Origin: Acidimicrobiaceae bacterium
GTDB taxonomy: Bacteria; Actinomycetota; Acidimicrobiia; Acidimicrobiales; RAAP-2
Direction of reading: 5' to 3'
Assembly: GCA_003141095.1 (NCBI GenBank)
Contig: PLKM01000015.1
Span: 22,931-86,930, forward strand
Length of the DNA stretch: 64,000 bases
This document shows positions 46,353 through 56,211 of this stretch, one piece after another; position 1 is the stretch's first letter, and each line of letters opens with the position of its first letter. The position numbers were made by a program, and so were the translations under genes. A model generated the notes under the pieces. The model saw only the letters and a program-made list of their open reading frames with translations. It was not told the origin of the DNA and ran no database searches.

Positions 46353-47660
46353 GTGACGACGGTGTCGCCGTGCCAAACTCCTGTCATCAGCAAAAAGATC
46401 TCGGCCACCAAGACAGTCCCCCCCAAACGCGTTCCCGGGCGCCCGCAGCGGCCACTTCGACGAAAAGCAGAGGGCGCGATACTCGGAGGTGTTTGCAGCG
46501 GGATCGCAAAACGGTTCGGCGTGCAAACGAAAACGGTTCGGCGACTAGCCGTCGTCAGCGTCCTCTTCCTGGCTTCGGGTCTGGTGTTGTACATGGCCCT
46601 ATGGATTGGCATCACTCGTCAGGGTGAAGACGAGTCGATCTTCACCCGAGCCCGCTCGGACAAACGTGAGAAGGAGATCCTCTTTGTCGTTTCCATAGCG
46701 GTGCTCACTCTGCTCATTGCCCTTCGCACACTGGGGCTGCACGCACTCGGGGTCTTCTTATGGCTGGTCACTCTCAGCGCCCTCGAAGCCCTCGTCGCGT
46801 GGCGTGGTTCCTCAAGCGGTGAGCGAGACCATCTCCACGATCTGGCCAATACCTCATTCGTAAAGACCTCCACAAGCAGTGACAGCTGGCAGGGGGTCGC
46901 CGTCAGAACTGGTGTCGGAGTGGTCTTCGCCATTTGGGGGATCTCCCTGATGTCGCGCGTTGGCTACGAGCAGGGGGCCGCGACGTACGTGCTCGTTGGT
47001 CTCGGCGCCATGGTGATCGGTCTGTTCGTTCTCTTTGCTCCGTGGTGGATACGGACGGTTCGAGATCTTTCGTTCGAGCGCCGAGCACGGATTCGAGCAC
47101 AGGACCGCGCCGACATGGCTGCGCACGTTCACGACTCGGTGATGCAAACCCTCTCGCTCATTCAACGTTCCGCCAACGATCCCGGTGAGGTGCGGCGCCT
47201 GGCGCGAATCCAAGAGAGGGATCTTCGAATATGGCTCGCCAACCCCGAGGCGTTCGGAACCTCGGCGAACCCGCCGCACTCCCTCGCCCAGTCCGCTCTC
47301 GACATTGAGCGCGAAATCGAGGACAACTACGGAGTAGGCGTTGACGTTGTCGTCGTCAGCGATATCGAACTCAACGAGTCCGTCGTGGCTCTCCTCGCCG
47401 CCGGCCGCGAAGCGACGCTCAACGCTGCCAAGTGGTCCGGCGCGCAGAATATATCTCTTTACATCGAAGCTGAACCCCACCAGGTTTCGATGTTTGTTCG
47501 CGACCAAGGATGCGGATTCGATCAGAACAACGTGCCCGCTGATCGGCAAGGCATCGCGCGTTCGATTATCGAGCGAATGAATCGACACGGTGGAATGGCT
47601 GTGATTCGAAGTTCACCAGGCACCGGAACCGAAGTTGAGCTTCGAGTCCCCCTTAGATGA
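46353..47660 (+). CDS. PspC-domain sensor histidine kinase
   Basis: N-terminal GAILGGVCSGIAKRFGV; MAAHVHDSVMQTLSLIQR (HisKA_3); ATPase VRDQGCGFDQ. Confidence 0.9.
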   Translation: MTTVSPCQTPVISKKISATKTVPPKRVPGRPQRPLRRKAEGAILGGVCSGIAKRFGVQTKTVRRLAVVSVLFLASGLVLYMALWIGITRQGEDESIFTRARSDKREKEILFVVSIAVLTLLIALRTLGLHALGVFLWLVTLSALEALVAWRGSSSGERDHLHDLANTSFVKTSTSSDSWQGVAVRTGVGVVFAIWGISLMSRVGYEQGAATYVLVGLGAMVIGLFVLFAPWWIRTVRDLSFERRARIRAQDRADMAAHVHDSVMQTLSLIQRSANDPGEVRRLARIQERDLRIWLANPEAFGTSANPPHSLAQSALDIEREIEDNYGVGVDVVVVSDIELNESVVALLAAGREATLNAAKWSGAQNISLYIEAEPHQVSMFVRDQGCGFDQNNVPADRQGIARSIIERMNRHGGMAVIRSSPGTGTEVELRVPLR

Positions 47661-47668
47661 GATAACGC

Positions 47669-48334
47669 TTGAACACCAACCCCCTCCGTCGCGTCTTCTT
47701 GGTGGATGATCACGCGCTGATCCGCGCCGGCATCCGCGCGGAACTCTCCGGTTTTGTCGAGATTATTGGCGAGGCGGATGAAGTGCCGGCGGCGATTGAA
47801 ATGATTATCGAGCGCGTACCCGACGTGGTGCTCTTGGATGTTCACATGCCTGATGGTGGGGGACTCGCGGTGCTGGAGGGTGTCGTCAAGGCGAATCCCA
47901 ATATAAAGTTTCTTGCTTTATCCGTCTCGGACGCCGCCGAGGACGTCATCGCGATAATCCGTGCCGGAGCTCGAGGATACGTCACCAAGAACATTGAGGG
48001 ACCTGAACTGGTTGAGGCAATCATCCGCACTGCCGGTGGTGACGCAGTGTTTTCGCGCCGCTTGGCTGGCTTCGTGCTCGACGCCTTTTCTTCTAAAGAG
48101 CACCCGATGGGTGTAATCCCTCCAGCGCTGGAGCCCGAGCTCGATCAGCTCACGCCCCGAGAGATCGAAGTGCTCCGACTCATTGCCCGGGGCTATACCT
48201 ACAAAGAAATCGCCGTCCAGCTGGACATCTCCATCAAAACCGTGGAGAGTCACGTTTCGGCCGTTCTTCGCAAGCTCCAACTGTCCAACCGACATCAACT
48301 GAGTAACTGGGCTGCTGAACGGCGGTTGCTGTGA
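47669..48334 (+). CDS. LuxR/NarL family response regulator
   Basis: FLVDDHALIRAGI, DVVLLDVHMPDGGG, LTPREIEVLRLIARGYTYKEIAVQLDISIKTVESHVS. Confidence 0.93.
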   Translation: MNTNPLRRVFLVDDHALIRAGIRAELSGFVEIIGEADEVPAAIEMIIERVPDVVLLDVHMPDGGGLAVLEGVVKANPNIKFLALSVSDAAEDVIAIIRAGARGYVTKNIEGPELVEAIIRTAGGDAVFSRRLAGFVLDAFSSKEHPMGVIPPALEPELDQLTPREIEVLRLIARGYTYKEIAVQLDISIKTVESHVSAVLRKLQLSNRHQLSNWAAERRLL

Positions 48335-48552
48335 GCCGTTAAGACGTCTTTGCTGCTCGTCTGGCGACGTTCGACAAGTACGCGCCAGAATCTGTAGCGA
48401 AGATTATCGACGAAGTAGTCAACTGCACGCGTAGGTCACCATTTCACCAGCCTTTGGCTTCTGGGCTTTGCATTAACCTTGATGTACATCAATACTTAGT
48501 TGCGAGTGCTTGATATTTCGACTTTTCGAACTTTTCACCAGGAGCGTCAAAC

Positions 48553-49629
48553 GTGACCACATCGACCGCGAAAATCATCGTTTGTGACGGCGACCAGACC
48601 GGCCAAGAGCTCCTCGTTGAGGCGCTGCGGGTTATGACCCCGGCGATACTTGGGGTTCCTCTCGAATTCGTCCACTACGACCTTTCGCTCGAGAAGCGGC
48701 GAGCGACGAACAACGACATCGTTCGTGAGGCCGCGGCGGCAATGGTTGAGACCGGTCTGGGTCTCAAGGCCGCCACCGTTACCCCTCCCGACATGGGGGG
48801 CGTTGGCTCGCCAAATCGGCTTCTCCGCGAAGGCATCGGGGGGTCGGTGATTGTGCGAACCGGCCGTCGCATCCCCGGCGTGGCGCCCGTCGTCGCCACG
48901 AACAAACCCATTATCGTGATCCGCATGGCGGTAGGTGACGCCTACGGAGCCGACGAGGGCCGAGAGGGAATCGCGGGCGACTTCACTGAAGTCGCGTGGC
49001 GCACCGAGCGCATCGAGCGCTCTACGTGTCGGTTCGTCTCAGAGTACGCCTTCAAAGCGGCCTCACAGATCGACGGGATGGTCTACGGCGGCCCGAAGTG
49101 GACAGTGTCGCCCACCTACGAGGGGATGCTCAAAGAGGAGATGGATGCCGCCGCCGCGCGATATCCCGGCGTGACGTATCGCCCCACGCTCATTGATGCT
49201 TCCTACGCCGGGCTGCTCACCGACGTGCACGAGCAGGCGCTCGTAATTCCCGCACTCAATCGTGACGGCGACTGTCTCAGTGACCTCGTGCTCGCGATGT
49301 TCGGTTCCATCGCGGGCGCCGAGTCCGTGCTCATGGCGCTCGATGAGAACCTTCACCCCCAGGTCGCCATGGCTGAGGCGCCTCACGGCACGGCGCCGAC
49401 ACTCGAGGGCAAGAACGTGGCGAACCCCATGGCCATGCTGCTCGCCGAAGCAGCGCTGCTCGACCAGGCCGCGCTTCATCTGGACTACCCGGCCTACCGC
49501 GTGGCGGGAGAACGCCTGCGCTCAGCGACACTGGCGGGCGCGGCGGCGGGCGTTCGGACCTTCGATCTCGGCGGTGAGGCGACGACGAGCGGCGTGGTCG
49601 ATGATGTCATCGCTCGTCTCAAGGCTTAG
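48553..49629 (+). CDS. divergent isocitrate/isopropylmalate dehydrogenase family protein
   Basis: IIVCDGDQTGQELL, DCLSDLVLAMFGSIAGAESVL, EAPHGTAPTLEGKNVANPMAMLL. Confidence 0.85.
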   Translation: MTTSTAKIIVCDGDQTGQELLVEALRVMTPAILGVPLEFVHYDLSLEKRRATNNDIVREAAAAMVETGLGLKAATVTPPDMGGVGSPNRLLREGIGGSVIVRTGRRIPGVAPVVATNKPIIVIRMAVGDAYGADEGREGIAGDFTEVAWRTERIERSTCRFVSEYAFKAASQIDGMVYGGPKWTVSPTYEGMLKEEMDAAAARYPGVTYRPTLIDASYAGLLTDVHEQALVIPALNRDGDCLSDLVLAMFGSIAGAESVLMALDENLHPQVAMAEAPHGTAPTLEGKNVANPMAMLLAEAALLDQAALHLDYPAYRVAGERLRSATLAGAAAGVRTFDLGGEATTSGVVDDVIARLKA

Positions 49630-51599
49630 GGCAGCACGATCTCGAAACCAAATTCGAAGTTGTCGAGACACTCCATGAACTCTTCGAGGAGTGCCACTTC
49701 GCCGGTGGCGTGAAAGTGTTCGCCGGCCATCAGTTCTTCCCAGCCGCTTGATCCGGACGCGAATGCGGAGAACGAATCGATGGTCGTCACAATCTCCACC
49801 GTTGCATGGGCGCTCCTCGAACCGTGACGAGCGTGAATGACACCGTGACGGGCGCCGAAAGTCCACAGATCGTCATCGCGATCGCTGATCACCACGTTCA
49901 CGTCGAGGTTCAAGTGCGCTGCGCGCGGACCGTTCAGTCGAACGCCCAGCAGGTCAATGAGCAGATCAGCCGTCATTGACTTCACGAGGCCCGGACCCAA
50001 GGCGTTGCCGCGCAGGCCCTTCAGCGTCGTGCCGGCGGAGCGCAGTTCCAGGGCGCCGGTCAGGTAGAAGTCGCGCCAAGGTCCCGACTCACTCTGGTAG
50101 CCCAGCTGCTCCAGGGCGTCGGCTTGAAACAAGCGCGCCCCTTCATTCTCGGGTTCGGCGAACACCACGTGATTCACGACTTCGACGACCCACCGATAGT
50201 CGCCGGCGTCAAAATACTTCTGCGCCTTCTGAAGGACCGCCGCGGCGCCACCCATGAATTCGACGTAGCGCCTCGCCGCCTCGACGGGAGGGTGGGGCCA
50301 GAGGTGGGCCGGGTTGGCATCAAACCAACCGAGATAGCGCTGATAGACCGCTTTCGAATTATGCGAGACGGTGCCGTAGTAACCGTGGTTGAAGAACTCA
50401 TCCTCGAGACCATCGGGAAGTTCCAATTGCTCGGCGATCTCGTTCGCGGTGAAACCAAGATTGGCGAGGCGCAGCGTCTGGTCGTGCACGTAGCGATACG
50501 CGTCGCGCTGGCTCGCGAGGAACCTGGTGATCGCTTCGCCGCCCCAGCGGGGCCAGTGGTGGCTCGCGAAGAGCACGTCCGCATCGGGACCGTAGAGCGC
50601 CAATGATTCGTCAATGTACTTGCTCCAGAGCAACGAATCTCGGACCTGGGCACCGCGCAGGGTGTAGACGTTGTGCTGGTTCGACGTGCAGTTCTCGGCC
50701 ATGCAGAGAGCTCGCATCTCGGGAAAGAAGATGTTCATCTCCGCCGGTGCCTCAGTGCCGGGCGTGATCTGGAACACCATGCGAACGCCGTCTATGACCA
50801 ACTCGGTGCCGGTCGATTCAATCTCCAACGTCGGGGCCGCCAACCCGACCGTGGGAAGAGCGGGCAGACCTTTGCCCAGGCCGGTATCGACGTGGCCCTG
50901 CGCATCATGCGGAAGAAGGGCTCCGTACATGTACATGGCACGTCGAAGCATCACCGTGCCCGCCAGCACGTTCTCGCTGATCGCCGCCTCTAGAAATCCG
51001 GCGGGGGCAATCAGCTCGACTCGGCCCGACGCGATGTCGTCCTCGCTGAGCACGCCATGGATGCCACCGAAATGGTCGGTGTGGCTGTGCGTGTAGATAA
51101 CCGCTTGCACGGGGCGAGGGCCCGCGTGCCCGTCAACCAACGCCAACGCCGCGCGGGCGGTCTCTTCGGCGGTGAGCGGATCAATAACGATCCAGCCGGA
51201 GTCACCGGCGACGAACGTGACATTTGAGATATCCATGCCGCGGACCTGATAGATCGATGGCGCCACTTCGAAGAGGCCGGCGATGTTGTTGAGCCGTCCC
51301 TGGCGCCACAAGCTCGGATTCACCGTCGTCGGCGGACTCTCAATCAGGGCAGCGTCGTCGAGGAATTTGTAACTGTCGAGGTCCCACACGGCGTGGCCGA
51401 AACGCCCCAGAACTTGGCGTGGAAAGCCCGGGGCGATACGACCACGCTCGGCGAGGTCGAAATCCTCATTGCCGCCCGACGCAATCCCTCGGCGCACGGT
51501 GGCCTGGTGAGCCTCTGTCGCCGCACTCGCTGGCTTGCGATCTGGTGTCAGCTCGGCCACGGCCGTACCTCCTCGTTGCACCCGTCCTGGTGAAAGCAA
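49626..51599 (-). CDS. alkyl sulfatase / MBL-fold alkyl/aryl-sulfatase
   Basis: THSHTDHFGGIHGV, AENCTSNQHNVYTLRGAQVRD, C-terminal SCP2-like domain. Confidence 0.9.
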   Translation of the reverse strand: MLSPGRVQRGGTAVAELTPDRKPASAATEAHQATVRRGIASGGNEDFDLAERGRIAPGFPRQVLGRFGHAVWDLDSYKFLDDAALIESPPTTVNPSLWRQGRLNNIAGLFEVAPSIYQVRGMDISNVTFVAGDSGWIVIDPLTAEETARAALALVDGHAGPRPVQAVIYTHSHTDHFGGIHGVLSEDDIASGRVELIAPAGFLEAAISENVLAGTVMLRRAMYMYGALLPHDAQGHVDTGLGKGLPALPTVGLAAPTLEIESTGTELVIDGVRMVFQITPGTEAPAEMNIFFPEMRALCMAENCTSNQHNVYTLRGAQVRDSLLWSKYIDESLALYGPDADVLFASHHWPRWGGEAITRFLASQRDAYRYVHDQTLRLANLGFTANEIAEQLELPDGLEDEFFNHGYYGTVSHNSKAVYQRYLGWFDANPAHLWPHPPVEAARRYVEFMGGAAAVLQKAQKYFDAGDYRWVVEVVNHVVFAEPENEGARLFQADALEQLGYQSESGPWRDFYLTGALELRSAGTTLKGLRGNALGPGLVKSMTADLLIDLLGVRLNGPRAAHLNLDVNVVISDRDDDLWTFGARHGVIHARHGSRSAHATVEIVTTIDSFSAFASGSSGWEELMAGEHFHATGEVALLEEFMECLDNFEFGFEIVLP

Positions 51600-51762
51600 C
51601 TCTAACCATCACCGCAAATTGCCCTGGCCCGGATCGGCCGCGTTGCCGCAATCGCAGGCCCGACTCGTCAAAGGTAAAGCGAAGGTGAAATTTGCAATAA
51701 AAGTAGGCCAAATAAGCGAGGTTTTCGAAGAGAGCCTTCGTTTTGCTTGCTAAAAGTGAGAC

Positions 51763-52923
51763 GTGCATAACTCTTTTGTTTTGGCCTTTGTAGTGCTGAT
51801 TGCAATTGGATTCGACTTCACCAACGGCTTTCACGACACGGCGAATGCAGTGGCCCCGACCGTGGCGACCGGCGCGTTGAAGCCTCGAACCGCAGTGCTC
51901 TTGAGCAGCTCGCTCAACCTCGTTGGAGCTTTTCTATCGCTGAAGGTCGCCGCCACCATCGCCAGTGGTATCGTCAGCCAAACCGACATCATTCTGCCTG
52001 TGGTCTTTGGCGGACTCATCGGGGCCATTGCGTGGAACGTCACGACGTGGTATTTCGGGATCCCTTCCTCGTCCAGTCACGCGCTCATCGGCGGGGTCAT
52101 CGGAGCGATGATGGCCCACGCCGGAGGCCGTGCCGTGCTCTGGAGCGGCATCGTTGGAAAAGTTCTGGCCCCCGCAGTCGCGGCACCGATCATTGCCTTG
52201 GTCATCGCCGCCATCGCCACGACCCTGGCGCGCAGACTCACCAGTAACACCGACAACGACACCAAATCCCTCGGCATGCGCGTTGGCCAGATCGGTTCCA
52301 CGTCATTGCTCTCGATTGCGCACGGCACCAACGACGCGCAAAAAACCATGGGCGTCATCACGCTGGCGCTCATCGCCAATGGCACGCTCGACGCGAACAG
52401 CGCGACGCCCAAGTGGGTGGTGGTCGTGTGTGGGCTTTCAATCGCCGCCGGGACACTCATTGGCGGGTGGCGCATTATCCGCACTATGGGACAAGGCTTC
52501 ACCAAGCTCAGCCCCACCCAAGGTTTTGCCGCCCAGATGACCTCGTCGGTGGTCATCCTTTCATCGAGCCACTTTGGAATGCCCCTCTCTACCACCCACG
52601 TCGCGACCGGTTCGATTCTGGGCTCGGGCGTGGGCACCAAGAAGCGCTCGGTACGCTGGTCGCTCGCGGGAGAGGTCGCCTTGGCGTGGCTCATCACCCT
52701 GCCCGCAGCGGCCATCTGTGGTGCCTTGGCGTTCTACGGTCAGCGACTCTTTGGCACATCGGTGGGCGTGGTGGTGATGTCGGCGCTGCTGGCGGCCTAC
52801 TGCACGGTCATCTTCGCTCTTTCGCGTAAGGACAAGATCACCGCCGACAACGTCAACGACCGTTGGGGCGAGCACGGTGAGGCGTTCGAGAAGCCCGCCG
52901 AGACCGTTAGCACCGGAGTATGA
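51763..52923 (+). CDS. inorganic phosphate transporter, PiT family
   Basis: DFTNGFHDTANAVAPTVATGAL, SSSHALIGGVIGA, HGTNDAQKTMGV. Confidence 0.93.
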   Translation: MHNSFVLAFVVLIAIGFDFTNGFHDTANAVAPTVATGALKPRTAVLLSSSLNLVGAFLSLKVAATIASGIVSQTDIILPVVFGGLIGAIAWNVTTWYFGIPSSSSHALIGGVIGAMMAHAGGRAVLWSGIVGKVLAPAVAAPIIALVIAAIATTLARRLTSNTDNDTKSLGMRVGQIGSTSLLSIAHGTNDAQKTMGVITLALIANGTLDANSATPKWVVVVCGLSIAAGTLIGGWRIIRTMGQGFTKLSPTQGFAAQMTSSVVILSSSHFGMPLSTTHVATGSILGSGVGTKKRSVRWSLAGEVALAWLITLPAAAICGALAFYGQRLFGTSVGVVVMSALLAAYCTVIFALSRKDKITADNVNDRWGEHGEAFEKPAETVSTGV

Positions 52924-52927
52924 GGCC

Positions 52928-53176
52928 ATGACCGCCCCCACCCCCGCGACCCCACTCATTGATTGGCACACGCTCGGTCAGGTTCTCTTCACGAGCGTCG
53001 TTTTGGGCATAGGTCTCGTCGTGATCTTCTCCGTCGGCGTCTACTCACTCTCGGTCTTTCGTCGCCCCGGGGCGACGATGGTGTCGCGCAGCACCAACGC
53101 AGCGCTGCTCTCGCTCATAACTCTGATCATCCTCGCGACGGGCGTCTGGGGCTTCTACATAATCATCCACAAATAG
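52928..53176 (+). CDS. small membrane protein downstream of PiT
   Basis: 82 aa two-TM protein, ATG 4 nt after the PiT stop. Confidence 0.7.
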   Translation: MTAPTPATPLIDWHTLGQVLFTSVVLGIGLVVIFSVGVYSLSVFRRPGATMVSRSTNAALLSLITLIILATGVWGFYIIIHK

Positions 53177-53242
53177 CCGAGCACCGAGGCGGGCGTTGGG
53201 ACAAACCCGACTGCCCGGGCCACCGAGGTCTAAGTTTCCACT

Positions 53243-54424
53243 ATGACGAAGAGAGAGGTCCGCTTTCCTCGTGAGTTCTCATGGGGAACATCAACGTCGG
53301 CCTACCAAATCGAAGGGGGCGGCACCAACACCGACTGGTGGCGTTTCGAGCGCACCGGGGATACTCCGGCCGTCGAACCGTGCGCCAACGCGTGCGACTC
53401 GTGGCACCGTTACGAGGAGGACCTCGACCTGCTCGTCAAGTTCGGCCTCAACGCGTTTCGACTCTCGGTCGAGTGGGCTCGGATAGAACCCGAACGCGAT
53501 GTCATCTCCACTGAAGCGCTCGACCACTACCGCCAAGTGCTTCAAGCGTGTCACGCCCGATCGATCCTTCCGGTCGTCACGCTTCATCACTTCACGCTGC
53601 CGCTGTGGGTGGCCGACGCCGGCGGGTTCGAGAGTCCCGAAATTTCGACGTGGCTGGCCAACTACGCCCGCGTCGTTGGCGAAGCTCTCGGCGAGTACAT
53701 CGGAGTGGCGTGCACCATCAACGAGCCGAACATCGTGGCGATCATGGGATACCTCGTCGGAGTGTTCCCACCTCGGGCGAGCAGTTGGGAACGGTTCGTC
53801 GCGGTCAACAAGACCATGCGCGCGTCGCACATTGCGATGCGCGACGCCCTGCGCGAGGGGCCCGGAACATTTCCCATCGGACTTCCACTCTCGATGCAAG
53901 AGTACGAAGCCGTCGACGGCGGCGAGGAGCAACTCGAGTCGCTGCGCCACGAAATGGAAGACGAGTACTTGAATGCCGTGAAGGACGACGACTACCTCGG
54001 GGTGCAGTGCTACACCAAGATGCTCATTGGCCCAAACGGCCTCGTCACGAACCCGCAAGACGAGCTCACGGAGATGGGCTACCTCTTCTGGCCCCAGTGC
54101 GTCGAGTACACGGTTCGCCGCGCGGCGCAGATTACTGGGCTTCCGATCATCGTGACCGAAAACGGCATCGGCACGAACGACGACGACCAACGCATCCGTT
54201 ACCTCGCCGGCGCTCTGCAGGGGCTCAGCAACGTCATCCGCGACGGCGTTGACGTGCGTGGCTACTTCCAGTGGTCGTTGCTCGACAACTTCGAATGGAT
54301 CCTGGGCTACGCGCCCAAGTTCGGCATCGTCGCGGTGGACCGATCAAGCTTCGCGCGGACGCCCAAGCCGTCGGCGCAGTGGTACGCGAACGCAACGAAG
54401 GGCTTTCCCGAGAGCGTCCTCTGA
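53243..54424 (+). CDS. GH1 family beta-glucosidase-like glycosidase
   Basis: FSWGTSTSAYQIEGGG, CTINEPN, PIIVTENGIG, RGYFQWSLLDNFEW. Confidence 0.93.
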   Translation: MTKREVRFPREFSWGTSTSAYQIEGGGTNTDWWRFERTGDTPAVEPCANACDSWHRYEEDLDLLVKFGLNAFRLSVEWARIEPERDVISTEALDHYRQVLQACHARSILPVVTLHHFTLPLWVADAGGFESPEISTWLANYARVVGEALGEYIGVACTINEPNIVAIMGYLVGVFPPRASSWERFVAVNKTMRASHIAMRDALREGPGTFPIGLPLSMQEYEAVDGGEEQLESLRHEMEDEYLNAVKDDDYLGVQCYTKMLIGPNGLVTNPQDELTEMGYLFWPQCVEYTVRRAAQITGLPIIVTENGIGTNDDDQRIRYLAGALQGLSNVIRDGVDVRGYFQWSLLDNFEWILGYAPKFGIVAVDRSSFARTPKPSAQWYANATKGFPESVL

Positions 54425-54593
54425 AAGCTCGCGCCAGGGCCGCATCAGCCGGTCGACACCCTGTTGAAGATTGGACTCGGCGACGAGATTGCAGTAAGTG
54501 AAGAGGACTTTCAGCGGATCTCCGACGCCTTCTTCACCGATCTGCAAGGAAAGTTCACTTGATGCCGGTCGGGGTCTGAAGTACTTTTGGCCA

Positions 54594-54974
54594 ATGACCC
54601 TGCCTCAACTTCACATCACCGCGCTTGACTGTCCAGATCCCTTGGCCCTCGCGGACTTTTACTCCAGACTCACTGGACTGGAAGTCGAGCCCCTCGGAGA
54701 TCTTCTGCCACAGGACGTCACGTGGATTGAGCTGGTGAACGACGGAAAGCCAACGCTCGGCTTTCAGAAAATTGACTCGTTCGTGGCGCCGACGTGGCCT
54801 GACGGCGCCCGACCCCAACAGTTGCATTTGGATTTCGACGTCGACGATCTCGACCGTGGCGAGCAACACGTGCTTTCTCTCGGCGCCACGAAGGCCGACT
54901 TCCAGCCCGGCGACACATTCCGGGTCTATCTCGATCCCGTAGGGCACCCTTTCTGCCTCGTACTTCGCACGTAG
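54594..54974 (+). CDS. VOC family protein
   Basis: LHITALDCPDPLALADFYSRLTGLEVEPLG ... DPVGHPFCLV; internal ATG start. Confidence 0.85.
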   Translation: MTLPQLHITALDCPDPLALADFYSRLTGLEVEPLGDLLPQDVTWIELVNDGKPTLGFQKIDSFVAPTWPDGARPQQLHLDFDVDDLDRGEQHVLSLGATKADFQPGDTFRVYLDPVGHPFCLVLRT

Positions 54975-55036
54975 TCGTACCGCGGCGCCGCGAGCGAGCG
55001 ACCCGTAGTTCGCCGCCGGAGTTCGGTCTCCTGAGC

Positions 55037-55873
55037 TCAGCTCAGGCTAAGCAGTGCGATACCTACCACGACCAGAGCAGCCGGCAGCACTATCCGGCGT
55101 ACTTTGCCTTCGTGGAAGATCACCACCCCGATAAGCGCCGCCCACAGCACACCGGTCTCGCGCAGGGCGCTCACCGCGCCCAGGGGGGCTCGGAGTTGGG
55201 CCCAAAGAATGACGAGGTAGCCCACCATCGAAAGGACCCCGCCGCTCATACCAATCGCGGCCTTGCGAGTTCCCGGCCACCAACCGCGGTCTTGACGAGC
55301 GACCACGCCAACGAGCCACACGCTTGACTCAAGCGCAAACAGCGTCAATCCGTAACGAAAGGCGTTGTGGCTCACTCGAACGCCGAGTCCGTCGACCACG
55401 GTGTAAACGGCGATCGCGACGCCGGTGGCGAGAGCCCAATAGACCCCGCGAAGTTGACCAACCCCTCCCCCGCGTCGCGCCGCCAGGCTGACGATACCCA
55501 CGACGATGCCAATGATGCCGAGCAGTCCACGCGCGCTGATGTGCTCGTTCGCAAATATCAGTCCGCCCATCGAAACGAGCAGGGGCGCGACACCTCGGGC
55601 AATGGGATAGGACCGGGAGAACTCCGTTCGACTGTACGCCCCCATGAGGAAGAGCTCGTAACCCACGTGGCACACCACCGAGAAGAGCAGATAGAGCAGC
55701 GCAGCGGATTTTGGCAGACCTACGAAGGGCCATGCAATCCAGCAAACGATCGCCACGCCGAGGTTGAGTAGGGCAAAGCTCGCGAACTGATCGTGCAGGC
55801 TCTTCGCCATGGCGTTCCACACCGCGTGGATCATCCCCGCGCCCAAGACCATCAAGACGACCGTTGTGCTCAC
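55037..55873 (-). CDS. EamA/DMT family transporter
   Basis: 278 aa, ~10 TM pattern, MIHAVWNAMAKS start. Confidence 0.82.
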   Translation of the reverse strand: MSTTVVLMVLGAGMIHAVWNAMAKSLHDQFASFALLNLGVAIVCWIAWPFVGLPKSAALLYLLFSVVCHVGYELFLMGAYSRTEFSRSYPIARGVAPLLVSMGGLIFANEHISARGLLGIIGIVVGIVSLAARRGGGVGQLRGVYWALATGVAIAVYTVVDGLGVRVSHNAFRYGLTLFALESSVWLVGVVARQDRGWWPGTRKAAIGMSGGVLSMVGYLVILWAQLRAPLGAVSALRETGVLWAALIGVVIFHEGKVRRIVLPAALVVVGIALLSLS

Positions 55874-56032
55874 GAAAACGCCACCGGTTCGTGGGACGGT
55901 GGCGACGCGATCAGCACGCCGACCATCCTACGAGTTGGGTTATTTTGCCTATTTTGCAACGCTCGAAGAGACATCGCTACAACGGATAGACTTACAATTC
56001 GCGTCTCGAGGTCTCCACTTCGAGAACACCGA

Positions 56033-56107
56033 GGACCTGTGGTGCAGCTCGGAGTGCACGCCGCCCTGTCAAGGCGGAGGTCGCGGGTTCAAATCCCGTC
56101 AGGTCCG
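56033..56107 (+). tRNA. tRNA-Asp (GTC)
   Basis: Cloverleaf GGACCTG...CTGTCAA...TTCAAAT...CAGGTCC-G; no encoded CCA. Confidence 0.92.
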
Positions 56108-56135
56108 CTCGACACCCGAAAGGGTGAAGAGGTTA

Positions 56136-56211
56136 GGTCGAGTAGCTCAGTTGGTAGAGCGCGCGCCTGAAAAGCGTGAGGTCACCGGATCGACGCCGGT
56201 CTCGACCACCA
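56136..56211 (+). tRNA. tRNA-Phe (GAA), CCA encoded, T-loop ATCGACG
   Basis: GGTCGAG/CTCGACC acceptor, anticodon loop CTGAAAA, T-arm ACCGG-ATCGACG-CCGGT, 3' ACCA. Confidence 0.92.

Noticed and set aside
48335-48500. Coding-like stretch DVFAARLATFDKYAPESVAKIIDEVV upstream of the IDH-like gene
   Set aside because: No start codon, no recognisable domain; too short to call a pseudogene.
51690-55970. Similar AT-rich stretches near 51695-51720 (reverse) and 55938-55962 (TTATTT.GCCTA..TTTT..GCAA)
   Set aside because: Resemblance is short and AT-biased; may be promoter composition rather than a repeat.
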